Shown here piece after piece: positions 48,196 to 62,067 of a DNA stretch of 64,000 nt. The position numbers were made by a program, and so were the translations under genes. The stretch covers positions 14,473,552 to 14,537,551 of the forward strand of contig NC_079386.1 of the NCBI RefSeq assembly GCF_021018895.1. Reading direction: 5' to 3'. The notes beneath the pieces are model-generated. The model was not told the origin of the DNA. It saw only the letters and a program-made list of their open reading frames with translations, and searched no databases. The stretch comes from Seriola aureovittata. Its lineage: Eukaryota > Chordata > Actinopteri > Carangiformes > Carangidae. The stretch's first letter is position 1; the number at the start of each line of letters is the position of its first letter.

Positions 48196-49772
48196 CAAAA
48201 GGTTTCTGAATGTAAATGAAAAGAAAACAACTTCAGCACATTTAATGGAGTATCAATTACAGACTTCAGGCCAAAAAAAATCCCCTTTGTTCTTGGACTT
48301 TGACTCGTCTGATAATTAAAAAGTCAAAGCAGGAAATTTGTCTCGGATATAAATGCTATTCTTTATTTTAGACAGAGTGGCGTTCTCTCAACCCCATGAC
48401 ACCCCATTTCTCTACACCTCTGTGGTGATTTAATTCAACATGCTGTCCAGTGCTCATCAGACAATATATATATGTTACATTCAATGCAGTATTAACTTCA
48501 AATGAGTGTGATTATTGATCTTAAATCTTCATTGCTGGATTTATTTTTCTACTCCGGTGGTATCTGTGCCTCATTAGTTATTTATTGCAGGTTCCCCTCT
48601 CTTGAGAATCTCTTCTCTCTCTTTAAGATCAATTTTATTTCCTTTTGAGCATCAATTCTCTTTCTGGAGGATCTATTTTCCTTCTTGTCAATTTCTCTGT
48701 TAAAAGATCAATAGAGAAGGAAATGCACTGAAAGCTGAGGATGATGCCAGTCTCAAAGTGGAGATCAGGATGCCTGCAGTCGTTTTGAATTCAGATTTTA
48801 GGGCAATGAGCTGATTCTTATTCACAGAATGACTGAAAGTGTGACTGAAAGTCAGTGTCAGTTCAACTTGCTTAATCACCAAGATCATAAAGCTGAAAGA
48901 AAGATCCAGACAAAGGATTTGAGAGACATCCATATTACCCTTAAGAATTTTTGATCAATACATATATATGTTATTTTTTTTTAATCCTGTAGAAGGTCAG
49001 AGGTCACCCTGCTTTGTCTGTGGTACTTAAATAAAACAAAGAAAATGGGATAAGGGTATAGCTTGGGGATAGGCGAACATCAAAATACACACTGAATAAA
49101 CATTTCCAAATAATCTTATAGTCTGGATAAGACTCATATATGTTTGGATAAGATAAGGAATAATGAAAAGAAAACAGTTTTTCTTCAGCTTTTGGCTGCA
49201 TTCAGCCTGAGATGCTCCTTGAAAATCCTGCAGCTAAAAGGAATCATTGTTTTCCATAGTCCTATTTTTGGAGTCCATAATTTAAGGGTAGGATTTCGCA
49301 TGTTTATTGAACCTCATGATCTTTAACCTCAAAATGTCTCATATCTTCACATCACATGATTGTGTGCCTTCTGTCGTCCGTAGCTGTCAGTGTCTTTATT
49401 AAGACATATGCAGAGAATATTCCAAATTGCAGAAGATGAGGAGAAACAAGATGAGATCAGACTGCATCACATGAGATCAAATCACATCTGAAGGGAGAGC
49501 AGATAATGCCGCTGTCAACTGCAGCACTGTGCTCGGTTTAAGCTGTTTAAGCGGAATATGGTTTAAAGAAAATCCCACTTTGGCCCGAGTGCACATGCTT
49601 TCATGTCTCAGTTACATTGAAAAAACACGAGTCATCATGGCAACAAAAGCCAAGTGATGCATGAAAAGATGAAAAGGTATTACCTGATACGGGTGTGATA
49701 CAGATGTTACAGTGAAAGAATTCAGTGGGGGACACGGAGATTTACTTCCCCTAATCAAGGATGCCGTGCACG

Positions 49773-49774
<2 letters not shown>

Positions 49775-49824
<50 letters not shown>
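49775..49824. repeat. (CA)n microsatellite
   Basis: About 25 uninterrupted CA units. Confidence 0.95.
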
Positions 49825-49827
<3 letters not shown>

Positions 49828-50549
49828 GCGAAGAGACAGAGAGCAAACATGCAACAGGCAGGAGATGTAGCAGAGCCGCTCACAAACTGAGTGCTGCATG
49901 TGAATGAAGCACTGCAGTGATGTAGCTTTTCATCAGCTGCATGTGTCTGGGCGGCGAAGCTACAGGGAATGCTGGGGAAGAGGGAAAAAAAAATGCTTTT
50001 CAATGATTGCTTGGCTAAAAATAAAATCATTTCCGAAGCAGCGTGTTTTTATTTTCCACTGGGATGGTTTGGCTTTCTCAGCATTGTTTTGTTTCACAGT
50101 CACACAGCTGCTTACATTCACTCTAGCATGCAGTGACAGTCTCTACAAGGCAGAGACTGCTGATGTCGACGGAAGTCATTCTTTCCCGGGAAAATCCTCT
50201 ACAGCACAAGGAGGTGATAAATTTTAAGATTTAAAGAAGCAGCAATGGCTATTTGTGTGGAATAAAAATAATAAAACGATGCAAGAAATGTAAGAAACCA
50301 CAACTACATGGTGTGTCTTAGTATCTGTGTGTGACATTAAAGGGGGGACAGATGCCAAAATCAACAGAAGTAAGAGTCCTGCAGATGATGACAGGTCATC
50401 TTCTCAGACCTTTAAGCTGCTGCTTCACGTACACATGGGCTGACATCATTCAAGTCAACAGCCATGCTGGAGTCATGTGGCTCTGTGAGGCTGTTCGTAG
50501 GCACAGCAACGCTTTGAGCTACACACTAACGTCTTAAGTAATAATGTTA

Positions 50550-50725
50550 TTACAATAAATAAGGCTGACATGCTTAGAAGCTATAATGTTAACCATGGTC
50601 ACCATCTTTCACATGTTAACATGCTACAATTTGCTAACTAGCACTAACATGAAGTACAGCTTAGGTTAATGGTATCTGCAGTTTTCAAGATATTTGGTCA
50701 TAAAAAGTATTGGACCAGGTGAAAA
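50550..50725. repeat. Dispersed repeat (ttagcactaac / tatttggtcataa type)
   Basis: The phrases acatgttaacatgctacaat, gctaactagcactaacatga, agtacagctta, tatttggtcataaa and gtattggacca occur in the order known from a very common teleost repeat. Non-coding. Confidence 0.55.
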
Positions 50726-51099
50726 ATTAAATGAATAATTTGACATTTTTGGCTTTCTTGCCAAACATGGTCATATTTGCTTCAGCACAGGCTGACTCCT
50801 TTAACCTGTAGACCCAGTGGCAAATGAATTTGTCAGTTGCATTAAACAACATAAATTTTAACTGACCTCTGCTCATGTGTTTAAACATTTCATGACAGAC
50901 TGAGTCAGCATGTATGAGTACATTTGTAGTGCCCTGATTTTTATTCAACAGGAGCTAATGAAGCACTGGGGAGGTGGATCAGTTGTTCACAGTACTGGTG
51001 TCGATGTAATTTATGTTATGTCACTGATGAACAGATCAGCTGTTTCACAACTCTCCTTTGGAACAATCAATGATTCAGTCTGCACCGATGCTTTTACAT

Positions 51100-51200
51100 A
51101 ACCACTGTGAGCCAGGGTTAGACAGTGTTGAGAAACCTTTCAAGTAGCAGACAAAGGCATCTGCTCTGCTTTAGAGCCCTTGAGCAAGAAACTCAGTCAC
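51100..51200. repeat. Possible dispersed repeat fragment
   Basis: It contains gagccagggttagacag and tttagagcccttgagcaaga, similar in style to repeated fish sequences. Weakly supported. Confidence 0.2.
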
Positions 51201-51854
51201 TTCCCTTAAAACGTCCAAAATAAAATATCCAAACTGGATCAATATAAAGTTTCATTGTGTGATTAGGAGCTAATGATGCAACACGAATGCCTCTTTACCC
51301 CACAGTGGAAAGCCAGGAGGCGTCATCTCCTGTTGCCGGGGCACAGAGAGGTTATCAGTAACATAGAGAGCATGACAGTATCCGCACTGACTATCAATAA
51401 TGCTCACTACCGCTACCGTATCCACCAAAGAAGGTGAGAGCACTGATACCCTCTCCGAGAAACCAGAGAGCATCTGGAGAAAGGCGGAAGACGACAGAAT
51501 ATGTAAAAGCAGGAAGGGGGAAGGGGACGCAGAGGAAGCAACATGCTGAGATGTGAGGAAACTACATGGATAGTGAGCTTGGTGGTTTTTCTTGGGTGTT
51601 TGGGAGGGATGAGGAGGATGCAGAGGTGAGGAAAGTGAGACGAGTGGTTCACCTAAAGCTACAATTTCTTGAGAAACGCCTGTGTTTATCGACAGAGCTG
51701 GTTCTTACTGAGTTCTTTAAATGAAAAGAAAGAAACGGAGGTGCAACATGAGGGAGTTTAGAGTGAGAGCTGACGAGAAAAGAGAGGGGGTTCAAGACAG
51801 GCAAAAACACAGTGCAGTGTAGCTTCCAGCAGAGACTGTGCTAACTGCCGAATT

Positions 51855-52135
51855 GCAGAGAAGGAGAGAAAAAACAGGAGGCAATGGAGAGAATAAGAGA
51901 GGGACAGACAGCAAAGGAGAAGGGTATAGCTTCTATTTATAAACCTGAAAGAGAACATTTGGATAGGGCAATGGAAAATAAAACAGAGACAGAAAGAACA
52001 AAGGGGGAGTAAAAAGAAAAGACAAGCAGATGGGTGAAAAAGATGAAGAGATGGATGGATACAAAGAGGAGCTGCCAGTGGACAGAGAGAGGAAGAGAGG
52101 AAGAGAAAGGGGGGAGGAAAAGGGGGAGGAGGAAT
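51855..52135. repeat. Purine-rich tract
   Basis: About 280 bases dominated by A and G on the + strand (agagaggaagagaggaagag and similar), which creates misleading open frames on the minus strand. Confidence 0.75.
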
Positions 52136-54439
52136 ACATTTACCTTGACTGACACTGCGACAGGAAGAGAAAAGCAGAATCCCCCACTCCAAGAAATTGT
52201 AGCTCCATAACATCATGCGACACAATCTCTGCAGTGGGTTTGCTGTAGGGCTGCACTTAATATCATAGCATGCATACACAGATGCATACCCACGTGCGAA
52301 GACAGAGAAATAATCACAAGCTGAGGAAAGATTATGGTTGCAAATAGTGTGCAAGTAAGACACACATCTGTTTAACACCAGCCTGAATCACACACAGTTC
52401 TAACACCTACGAAAGCACATATGCTGCAATCATTAAAATAATAATAAAAAGCTGAGTCTGAGGCAAGTTTTAAAAAAACTTAAAGTAAAACAGAGTGACA
52501 GAAAATTCAGCAGGGAGTTTTATAGCTATAAATGGTGGAATAAGACTATTGCAAAACAAGCAAAGGCACTTTCTCAACAGAAACTGAGGAAAATGAAGAC
52601 ATACAAGACGATCAATACCATGCAACAGATAAATAGAGATGCAGTGACATTTGCAGGACGTGAGAAGGATCAATACCATCTCAGAGACCAGGACAAGTGG
52701 TCATTTTTAGAACAGAACCCCCTCTTTAATGTCTTATTGACACCAGAGTTGTCAATACGCTGCAGTGCAAAGAAATCAATCTTTTTGAGAGCTGGGTGGT
52801 GGTGGACTTAAAGGCTTTAATTCAATAGGAGAAAATTCAGTGTAATTACATTAACCGCATTGTGACTTGCTTCCTGATTGCAAAGTCTAAGACAATATTG
52901 GTTGTACAGTATTTGGTGGGTGAAGCAGTCTTCACCTTAGAGCTGATTACTTTTGGATGTTGGTTGTGTGAATAACCTGAGAATTTAAGCTTATTCTACT
53001 GTTGTGCTCAGGCGTTGCCATGGACAACAGCATCAGGTACTGTATAGGGTAAAAATGCATCATGAATGTAAAGTGTGGAGTGGCATAAGCTGGTGTTCCC
53101 TCAGTGCTGGTCAAAGGCTGCCCACTAGTGGTGGAGATAAAGTATTGCAACTAATAGAACATGTACAGGGGAATAGAAAAGTCATATATTCATTCAGTGC
53201 TGTAAAATGGTCTTTACTTTTAGAAAGAAAGCTGAAGAAAGAGTCGGCAAATTCAGCCATAACTCAATGCAACTGTTAAATAAAACAGAGTACACCAGTA
53301 TTAGGTCACTCATTTGTGGCACTGCATCCGTCAGAGGCAGATTGATCAATAAAAATGTCATTAAAAACCACAAACTGTGACCCAAAAATGCTGAGTTTTC
53401 CTTACAGGCACCAATATGAGGTTGACATTTGTGGTTTTAGTCAGATGATTTGACAAAGACTGCCAGAAATAAGCCATGACTGCTGTCAAAAGATCTAATA
53501 TAAACTGTAGTGAACTTATTTTATTATCACTGGAGCAGTGTTTTACATGTTGTGGTTAAAACTCGAATGAAACTGTGTTGTGATTCAGACCACACTGTCT
53601 GAGTTTTCTAGCCTCTAGAAACCCGGATCCTTCACACTTCTACTCTCAATAAGGCTTCTAACCAGTGGCAGAAGCCAATTCAACCTGTTACAGACAAGAC
53701 AGAACAGCTCGTTTTTATCAGGTGTGCACACCTGACTGAACTGCAGCACACCTGTTTGTAAAGTGCCTTGATAAATCCCTACACTACAAACCTGAAAGTC
53801 TCATACACACAGAAATGCTTCCAGATCCCCATTCATGGTCACAAACTGTCATTTCTGACTCATAAATAAAATTTTTGGTGAAAATATTTTTCCAGTGCAG
53901 CTACAATAAGGAGTGTTTATCACATATCATGATTATTTATATATATTACAGCTTATGCTAGTACAGCAAGTTTCTCTGTGCTATGCTGAAGCATTCTGGC
54001 CTGTAGGAATTATTAAATGAAATGTATGTACAGTCCATAAGGCAAATTGAGGCAGGCAATTGAAAGCAGCTTTTCTTTAAGAACTCACTTAAACAGAAAC
54101 TGTTTGTGTAACAGGATATATATGTTTACAAACCAACTTTATGCTACACTGTCCAACACCAAAGCATAGACAGAAATAGTAATCAACAAGCTGGTGAGCA
54201 CGAGCTAATTAATGAGCAAACTATTTAAAACAGCCTCAGCTGTGGTTTGGCTCCGCTAAATACCTAATTGATCTATTATACATTATTCAATGTATAATGG
54301 CTGCATTATAGCGTGCTAACATACCAACATTACCAACTGTTGTAGTGGTGTTGTGTTGGTGCAAAACATTTAGCAATTAGCATAACAGTCAGATCACAGT
54401 TAACAAGCCAACGGCTTGTGGCAACATTTTTTTTTCTGT

Positions 54440-55300
54440 TTGACGTTCAACAGGCATTCAGTAGAGCCAGCTCAGGGTTGGCCAATCATCCCTGTTAGTG
54501 GAGTGGATTTAAGGTTTCGTAAACAACCGGATTTGCCACTACTTGTCGCAATAGACCACCAGCAGCTCGGACCAAAACAAAAGCTTCGTCGGCCACACCC
54601 CGGGCCTCCGATTGCACAAGCCCCCTCCCTTTAAATTGTCAACAAGCCCAGTGAGAAGTGGCCACTTGCACTAAATCCCACAACACGAAGCACAACTGAG
54701 TCACGTTAAGGTATGTACACGAGAGCCAACAAAAAAAACAAAACAAAAAACAACCCAGCCACATCCATTAGCCCAGTTAGCATCTCCGTGATATGCTACA
54801 CAGTTAGCCAGCTAGCAGTAGCAACATTTGCTGAACACATTGATAATATGGGTAACAGCAGGTTAGCTAACTTTATTATGCTTACTTTAGCTGGTCACTA
54901 CTGAAAACACACATTTAATATTATGCAGCCATCAAGTTACTTACACACTGAAGAGAAGAAAGGCCAGCTCCGAGTCAAGCTGGTGCTCTTTAGCCGCTCC
55001 TAGGGTTCTCCACCTGGGTAAAGCCAGACCAGGTCTTGGTACACCTGTGAACTGGGACCGTTGTTCTCTGGGACCGGACCGCACGGAGCCGTTAAAAACT
55101 TTATGGATGTTTTGGCGGGCCAGTCCCCACAGCAAGTCCACCTGTCCTGTGGTCTTGTCTCTTTCTTCATGGGAGGCCGGAAATTCTGGTAGGTTTGTTT
55201 CACCTGAACACTGCACACAGGTGGTGCCATGACACCTGTAGGCTGTTCCTGGGTGTTTATGGGCCGATGGTTTAACTGGAGGGACCGGCATGCACTAACA
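54440..55300. other. CpG-containing block of unknown nature
   Basis: An 860-bp stretch with higher GC and CpG content than its AT-rich surroundings (cttcgtcggccacaccccgg, ggaccggaccgcacggagcc). Open frames on both strands have no family I recognise. It could be a repeat, a promoter or an unrecognised exon. Confidence 0.3.
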
Positions 55301-56030
55301 TGTACACACTGCCAGACCACTCTACTGTATTTTTTACTTATAAAATGGTTTGCTGCTACATTAATGTTTAAAATCTCTTTTACAGAACCTAATGCAGGAG
55401 TTTTAATCAGCCTGGAAATTGCTGCAGGCCTCCGATGGTAAGTGTGACACAAAGTCATACCGGCAATCACTGATGTTCCCTGCAAATACATGAAAGTCAG
55501 ATGAATTGTCCATGTGAAACTGGCCGAACATGAGATTGATTGTGTTGGCTCTTTGTTGTTCAGTCTTTCCCTTCCTTTTTCCAAGTGCATGCTGGGTTTG
55601 CTTAAAAAAAAAAAAAAAAAAGGGAGGGGGGTTAAAAGTACTGAAGAGATTAATGAATAAAGGAAAACATTACTCAATATTTCTGACCCTGTGTCACTGA
55701 CAGTCTGATTGGTGATAAAAATGGATGAAAATGCATACAAAGGGTGATAAACTATGATGTCAGCAAAGATGATTTCAACACTGCAGGTGATTTGATAAAT
55801 AGAGCTATTTCTAATCATTTAACCGCTCTGTCGTTTATCATTGAAGACGTCAACTGCATCATTTATCTCTTTGGTAATTATGTTCAGTCTGTCCTTGTAG
55901 AGCTTGAGAAAGTGCAGCGATTTGCAGGTTTGTCATTCCTTACTAAGCATTTCCAACTTCTAAGTCGGCTGTTTCCGTGTTCTTTTTTTATTCAGATTCA
56001 ACTGAAAATGCAATTTCCTTTTAGCCCGTG

Positions 56031-56165
<135 letters not shown>

Positions 56166-57041
56166 AGTGTGTGTGTGTGAAGAGAGAGAGAAAGAGTGAG
56201 AGAAGTATTTAATTCTCACACATCCCATCTCTTCTAACAGAGGACATCATCATCGACCCTGGCACTGCAGGGCCCTGGCTTATCGTTTCTGAAGGTGGGA
56301 ACACAAAATCCATTCCCTTTAATGTTGTCTCCTCCTCCCCAGAGGGTGGGGGTATTTGTGGATTACGAGGAGAGCCAGTTAGAGACCAAGACTCACATCT
56401 TCACCTTCACAAAATGCAACTTTACAGACCAGGACTCACCCTGTATTTGATCCGTGTTTGGCAACAGAAAACGGGGAGGTGGCTCCTCTTAGAATTATAA
56501 CTGTAGAGATCACAAAATGAAAAACTGATATATATTTATCAACCTAAGAGAAGGTCAACATTACAGAAATCACACTTATTAATATATAATCTGAAATAGA
56601 CGTAATAATGATTTATCCATAAGAAGAAGGATTACAGGATAAAAGCATTCATTGTATGTATGAACATACAGTATCATCGCTCTCCATTTGTGGCACTGTT
56701 AGAACATACAGCGTAAAGTAAAGATATAGTGAATTACTGAACAATTTAGAATATATTTTCTGTCTTGAGTTTTTCTAGTTTGTCTTCGTCAGACTTTGAA
56801 TTAAAAAATTACAGGAAAATCTACTTCAAAACAACTTTGATCTACAATAAAAGGCACATCAGCCTTGAGTTTTAATTTTTTTTAAAAGTTACTTAATCTA
56901 AAACTGATAAATCTCACATAGATGTAGTTAGAGTTGTTTAAAATTTTTATGTATGTTCTTTGTATTGTTTTTCTTATTTGCCTTTTTTTTTAATGAGAAA
57001 TCAGTTCACACGTTTTCTTCTTTCTTTTGCCTTTGCCAACA

Positions 57042-57321
57042 TTAATTTAGTTGTTTAAGTGTCTTTTCAGGGAAAGACCTTTCCAAACAGAGAAAGCACA
57101 ACACGTCCTTCAGTTTGGGGCTTTGCATATCTACACCGCAGAACCAGAGTAAGCAGAGAGTGATAACAACAGGAGGGCATGTGTGGAAGTTTGGGTGTGT
57201 CACACCGAGAGTGGGAGGGCCTTTTGAAGTTCCAGGAAGACTACCTGAGCACCTGTCGGCGTGTGATTCATAGCAAAGTACATGAAGTGAAGGACTGCAC
57301 CGCTCCACGTCAGAGCAAAAC
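57042..57321 (+). promoter_or_regulatory. Probable 5' UTR / proximal promoter of the TRIM gene
   Basis: Sequence directly before the inferred start exon. It holds a short inverted repeat GGAAAG-AC-CTTTCC (57071-57084) and two upstream ATGs (57179 and 57282). No TATA box or clear interferon-response element was found, and the transcription start is unknown. Confidence 0.3.
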
Positions 57322-57328
57322 ATGCAGA
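57322..57328 (+). CDS. TRIM coding exon 1 (start codon, 7 coding bases)
   Basis: ATGCAGA precedes a strong donor gtaagt at 57329. Joined to 58977 it reads MQSISSPRGRVLSEDQFSC, exactly in frame with the RING. In the RING exon, no ATG lies between the acceptor and the RING, so a start upstream is required. The exon is inferred from frame and splice consensus. Confidence 0.6.
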
Positions 57329-60300
57329 GTAAGTTTCTACTTTCTTTTCCTCGGTTTTAGTCGTGATCACTTCTTCTTTTCACTGTAGGACACTTTGAGT
57401 TTCGTGACTGTTTTGTCAAGTATGTTGAGCTTGTTCCACATATGAAGGTAGAATAGTTACAAAAAGACAGTGTGAACGGAAGTTGGACAAAGTATGAAAA
57501 GTTACAACTGCGAGCATTTACGCGTTTGGATTGGAGTAGCTGATATTTCTTAAACAGCTGCTCATGTTATGTAACTCATGGAATGATGCCAAAGTGGCTG
57601 TTTATATTTTGTCTCATTCAGTTCTCAGTGGCTTTTACATTATACCAATCTAATAATCTACATCAATCTCTGCATATTTAATTACATTTGATCAGTGATT
57701 GTTTGTTGTTGCTGGTACAAGTATAACTTTCCAGTTTGGGTTGTGTTTTCTTTTAAACCTGAGGCAGGTGCTGTGAAGGTAGAAGGTCCTGAGTTTCTGC
57801 ATTCCTTAGATGGTTTCTCACCCACCACCGGACACACTGACGCTGTCAAAGATAAAGACACTTCCTGCCTGTGTGGGAAAAGCTCTGTGTTCTCTGCTGT
57901 CGAATATTTGACGAACCTTTTTTTTAATTTGGGATGACAACGTTGTTTTATCATCGCGTACCCCGTCTTGTCTGCTTCTCCCTGATCACGTGCGGAAGCG
58001 TGAATGTAATAACGGCTTCCCCCATCCTTCATCAGCAAGGTGTCTTAGTGCTGTTTCTGTTCACACTTAAACTGTGTATCACCTCCCTGAGTGCAGTGTA
58101 AGATTTTAAATGATAGTCACCCATCTTTGCTCGCTTCACTGCAACAGCTCTTTATCAACAAGCATCTATTTTGTGAGTTACTTAAGACACAACAGTTAAA
58201 ATACCACTAATGTTTATAATATGCTCTGTGTTTTAATAATAGCATCCAAATAACCACGTTTATATTAAAAAAAAAATAAAAAAAAGATAAGAAATTGGTA
58301 AATTTACCTAATATATTTGAGATGTCTTTACAGGTCGTCATATAACAATTTTCAGGGCAGAAAAAAAAACTGAAAAACCTAATTTCACTATTCACTTTGT
58401 TTCTCCTCCTCCTCTGTGACTCTTTATGACCCATTTCAAATGCCAAAGGAGCAATGGCAGATTAAAGCCGTGTGCACACTGACCTCTGACCCTGTAATCA
58501 GACGGGGGTTTGACTTAACACAGAAAAAACACCACATTTCCTCAGCAACCTTCTCACTGGTATCAAACCTGCGCCACTCAAGCATCTTTGGAGGGTGTGT
58601 CCATCACTGGGTTGATTCATCTATTTAAAAAATGGTACAGCATGCCACTGTTGTGGTTAACCTCACAAGGCTCTCATCTAATGTCAGCACATGCAGACTA
58701 AATTACTGTCAGTTTGTGCACACCCAAAAAAAAAGGAAGTAATTTACACCTTTACAAGTCATATTAATTTCCAACGACTCTGACACGACTGCCTCGGTGA
58801 CTCATACATAAAATAAAAGGTGTTAACGACCCTCTTGGATGAGTCGTGCCCATGTTGGAGGCCAAACAACTCCACGAGTCTGTGATTCAGGATTTCTAGA
58901 TGCAGTAATTTGTCAATCTGGCGATGAAGCTGAAGACTTGTGTATCTAGTCTGTATCATTTCTCCCCGTCTTCCAGGCATTAGCTCTCCGAGAGGCCGGG
59001 TCCTCTCTGAGGACCAGTTCAGCTGCTCCATCTGTCTGGAGGTGTTCGTGGAGCCCGTGTCCACGCCCTGCGGTCACAGCTTCTGCAAGGCCTGTCTGCA
59101 GGGCTACTGGAACCACAGCAAGAAGTTCTCCTGCCCCATGTGCAAGAAGAGCTACTCCAAAAAACCAGAGATGAGTGTCAATAGGGTCCTGGCTGAAATA
59201 TCTACCCAGTTTCAGGGGCTGATGATGGCTGGGGGGGCTGCTGTGGACGGAGGGGCCATCTCACGGGGATCTACGCTGAATCTGAGCTCAGATACAGGCC
59301 ACAGTGGCTCGCCAGGGCCCGATACTGGAGAGTTCGCCCGGGCTGGGGAGGTTCCCTGTGATGCCTGTATTGGGAGGAAGTTAAAGGCGCTCAAGTCTTG
59401 TGTGAACTGCCCGGGGTCATTCTGTGAGGCTCATCTAAGACATCATAAAAAGGTCAGTTTGTTACTTGTTTTGGTTTTTAGGGTTTCTGCAAAGTAATAA
59501 CTACATTTTTTCCTTCCTGGGACTCCTTCTCTTTTTATTATGTCTTACATTGTTCAATTTTTCTACTTAATCACTACCTTGTTAATGTATTTGATCCTAT
59601 TTGAGCCTATTTATACACTAACACAAGTACAGATTTAAAATTTGCCCTCTAATTTAGTGTAATATATTGTTCGTTGGTATTTTTTTAGTATTATAAGGAA
59701 GGAAACAAAGGATTTGATTCATACTGTTTACCCAAGTGTAAGATTCAGTCACCACTGAATATTTAATGTTCCTACTGAAAAGCTGAAATTCAGAAATGCT
59801 ACCGAATGTATTGCATTGAATTATGTTGATACGAAAAACATACATCTGAATTCATATGGCCTGAATTCCTCTCTGAAAAAGAGAAAAACTGAAGTTGCCT
59901 AAATTCAGTTGGTTGCTCAGACTTGATTAGTGAAATTCAGACATCAAATTAAGAATTTAAACATGAACATCTGGCAAGCAATTAAGCCTCAATGGAATCA
60001 GTCCCAAAATTAAAAAAAGAGGAATTTAAACCACTTAAATGATTAATAATTAGTGGTGGAATTTCATAATTAGTTATGCAGTTGCTCACAAATTCAAATG
60101 TTTATGGGCTTTTCTGGCTCCCATATATTATCAGATACTGCATAATCGTAAACTATTTAAAATATTTTGTCAGAGTGAATTATACCTTTCTCTCCATCAT
60201 GAGTTATAGTGATGAACCTACTAAAATGGAAGTTATCCACACACACAATGCACATAAAAGCGTGTGTTCACTCAGCAGTGCTCATGGTTACTCGTGGATA

Positions 60301-62008
60301 AAGTCTTGTGGAGGCAAACCACAGCCCCGGGTTTGTTATGCTTACATTTGCCCATTCAAATCCATGGCTCTGTCCCTTCATGCAGGTGAAGTCTTTGATA
60401 TCTCACCGTCTGATCGAACCCACTTTCCACCTGGAGGAGAAGATCTGCAAGAGACACGAACGTCTTCTGGAGGCCTACTGCCGCACCGACCACACCTGCA
60501 TCTGCTCGACCTGCGCCGAGGTCTCGCACAGATCCCACGACATCGTCACCACTGACCATGAGTGGAAGAAGAAGATGGTGAGCAGGAATATTTGACATTT
60601 AGCTGAGTTTGCACTGTATTTGTAGAAGGTTTAGATTTTCTATTTGGCCTTAAAAGTACCCGATGAGACCTCCCTGACAGTTTTCATGGTATAAAGCTGA
60701 GTCCACATTGATTTTTATTAATCCACAATCCTGATTTTGCTTTTTCAGAGTAATCTGGGAAAGAAGAGGTCGGAGCTGAAACATTTGATCAAGGAGAGAG
60801 CCAAGAAACTGGAGGAGATCAAACAATCCATCAAGGTCATCAAGGTAAGACGGCTGAAGGCTGAACAGCGGGTAGAGGAGAGGAACCAACATCTCACCTG
60901 TGAGTCTTACCTGTGTATTAGAGCCCTGGCAACTGGGAGAAAAAAAAACACAGCATGTTTGAAAGTGTTAGTGTCAATTTTCAACTCTTTGAAATACTAG
61001 TCCAGTGTAAACACCTGCAGGTTTCACAGCACCTACAGTTCCTGTTTGATCAGGAGCTATAGCAGGAGTTTGATTTTAAGATTGATCTCATTAAGATTCA
61101 TTTTCGTATATGCAAAGTTTATTATCCGTCTTCTAGTTTAGAGTAAATTCAGTCTTTATGCCTTGTTCCATGTTAAAGTCGTCCATCATGTTGCTGTTGT
61201 TATTTCGCTTGTGTACTGCATGTTAAATATTTGTCCAGTCTACTCTAATGTGGTGCTTCTCCTGCACTGAAGCTCAAAAGCTTTATTTACACTTCAAGCA
61301 GCTCTCTGATCCAGTGAGGCTCACAAAACCTGCGCAGGGTGTTGCTGAGCAGCACGTGGAGAGGAGGACACTGCAGGACACTCCTCAGTTGTGATGGGAT
61401 GATCTTTCAATTACAATTTCACTTAGATAGTCCAGCCTCCCACCCTGCTGCTAATTCACTTTGAGAATCTAAACCACATTGTGGCAGGACTTTGCCTGCA
61501 TCTTTGTCATACCTCTCACGCTCTGGGGAAGTTTTTCTCCTGCTCAGATCCACGTCTGAGGCTGTTCAACCGGTGTGACCAGTGTAGCATTTACCAGCAG
61601 TTTCCCACACCCTGTTTTTACCTACGGCTTCATTACAGTCAAACCTATATTAAGCGTGAGAGATCAAAACACAGAGGATTACGCTGCTTTTGTTCATGTA
61701 AATGAAAGGGATCTAGTTGCAGCTGTAAAATGATTTAAATCTTATTGAGGTTTTGAAAGATTTTCCGCAACAATCCAATGAGTAATATGAGTGTGTTAAA
61801 GTCTTGAGATAAAACAGGCTAAAAGTAAAATGTATAGTATGTACATAATTTGTCAAATAATAAATGAACAAAGTCAAAAGCTTTTAGATTAACAACATTT
61901 CACAGGCTCAGTGCTGCTCTCGGTTTCCTGCTTGGTGACATTTTTATCTACTTTTACAAATACAACGAGTGTTAAGTTACCCGAGGGTTGAATAACACAA
62001 TGTCCACA

Positions 62009-62067
<59 letters not shown>

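Noticed and set aside
51758..52378. 206-codon minus-strand ORF
   Set aside because: Arises from the purine-rich tract; low complexity, no domain and no splice context.
55000..55818. 272-codon minus-strand ORF
   Set aside because: Long but crosses AT-rich and poly-A sequence; no domain recognised. The underlying block is reported as unexplained instead.
57179..57388. MCGSLG... ORF as the TRIM N-terminus
   Set aside because: Its frame does not match the RING exon after splicing at 57328/58977; kept only as a possible upstream ORF.
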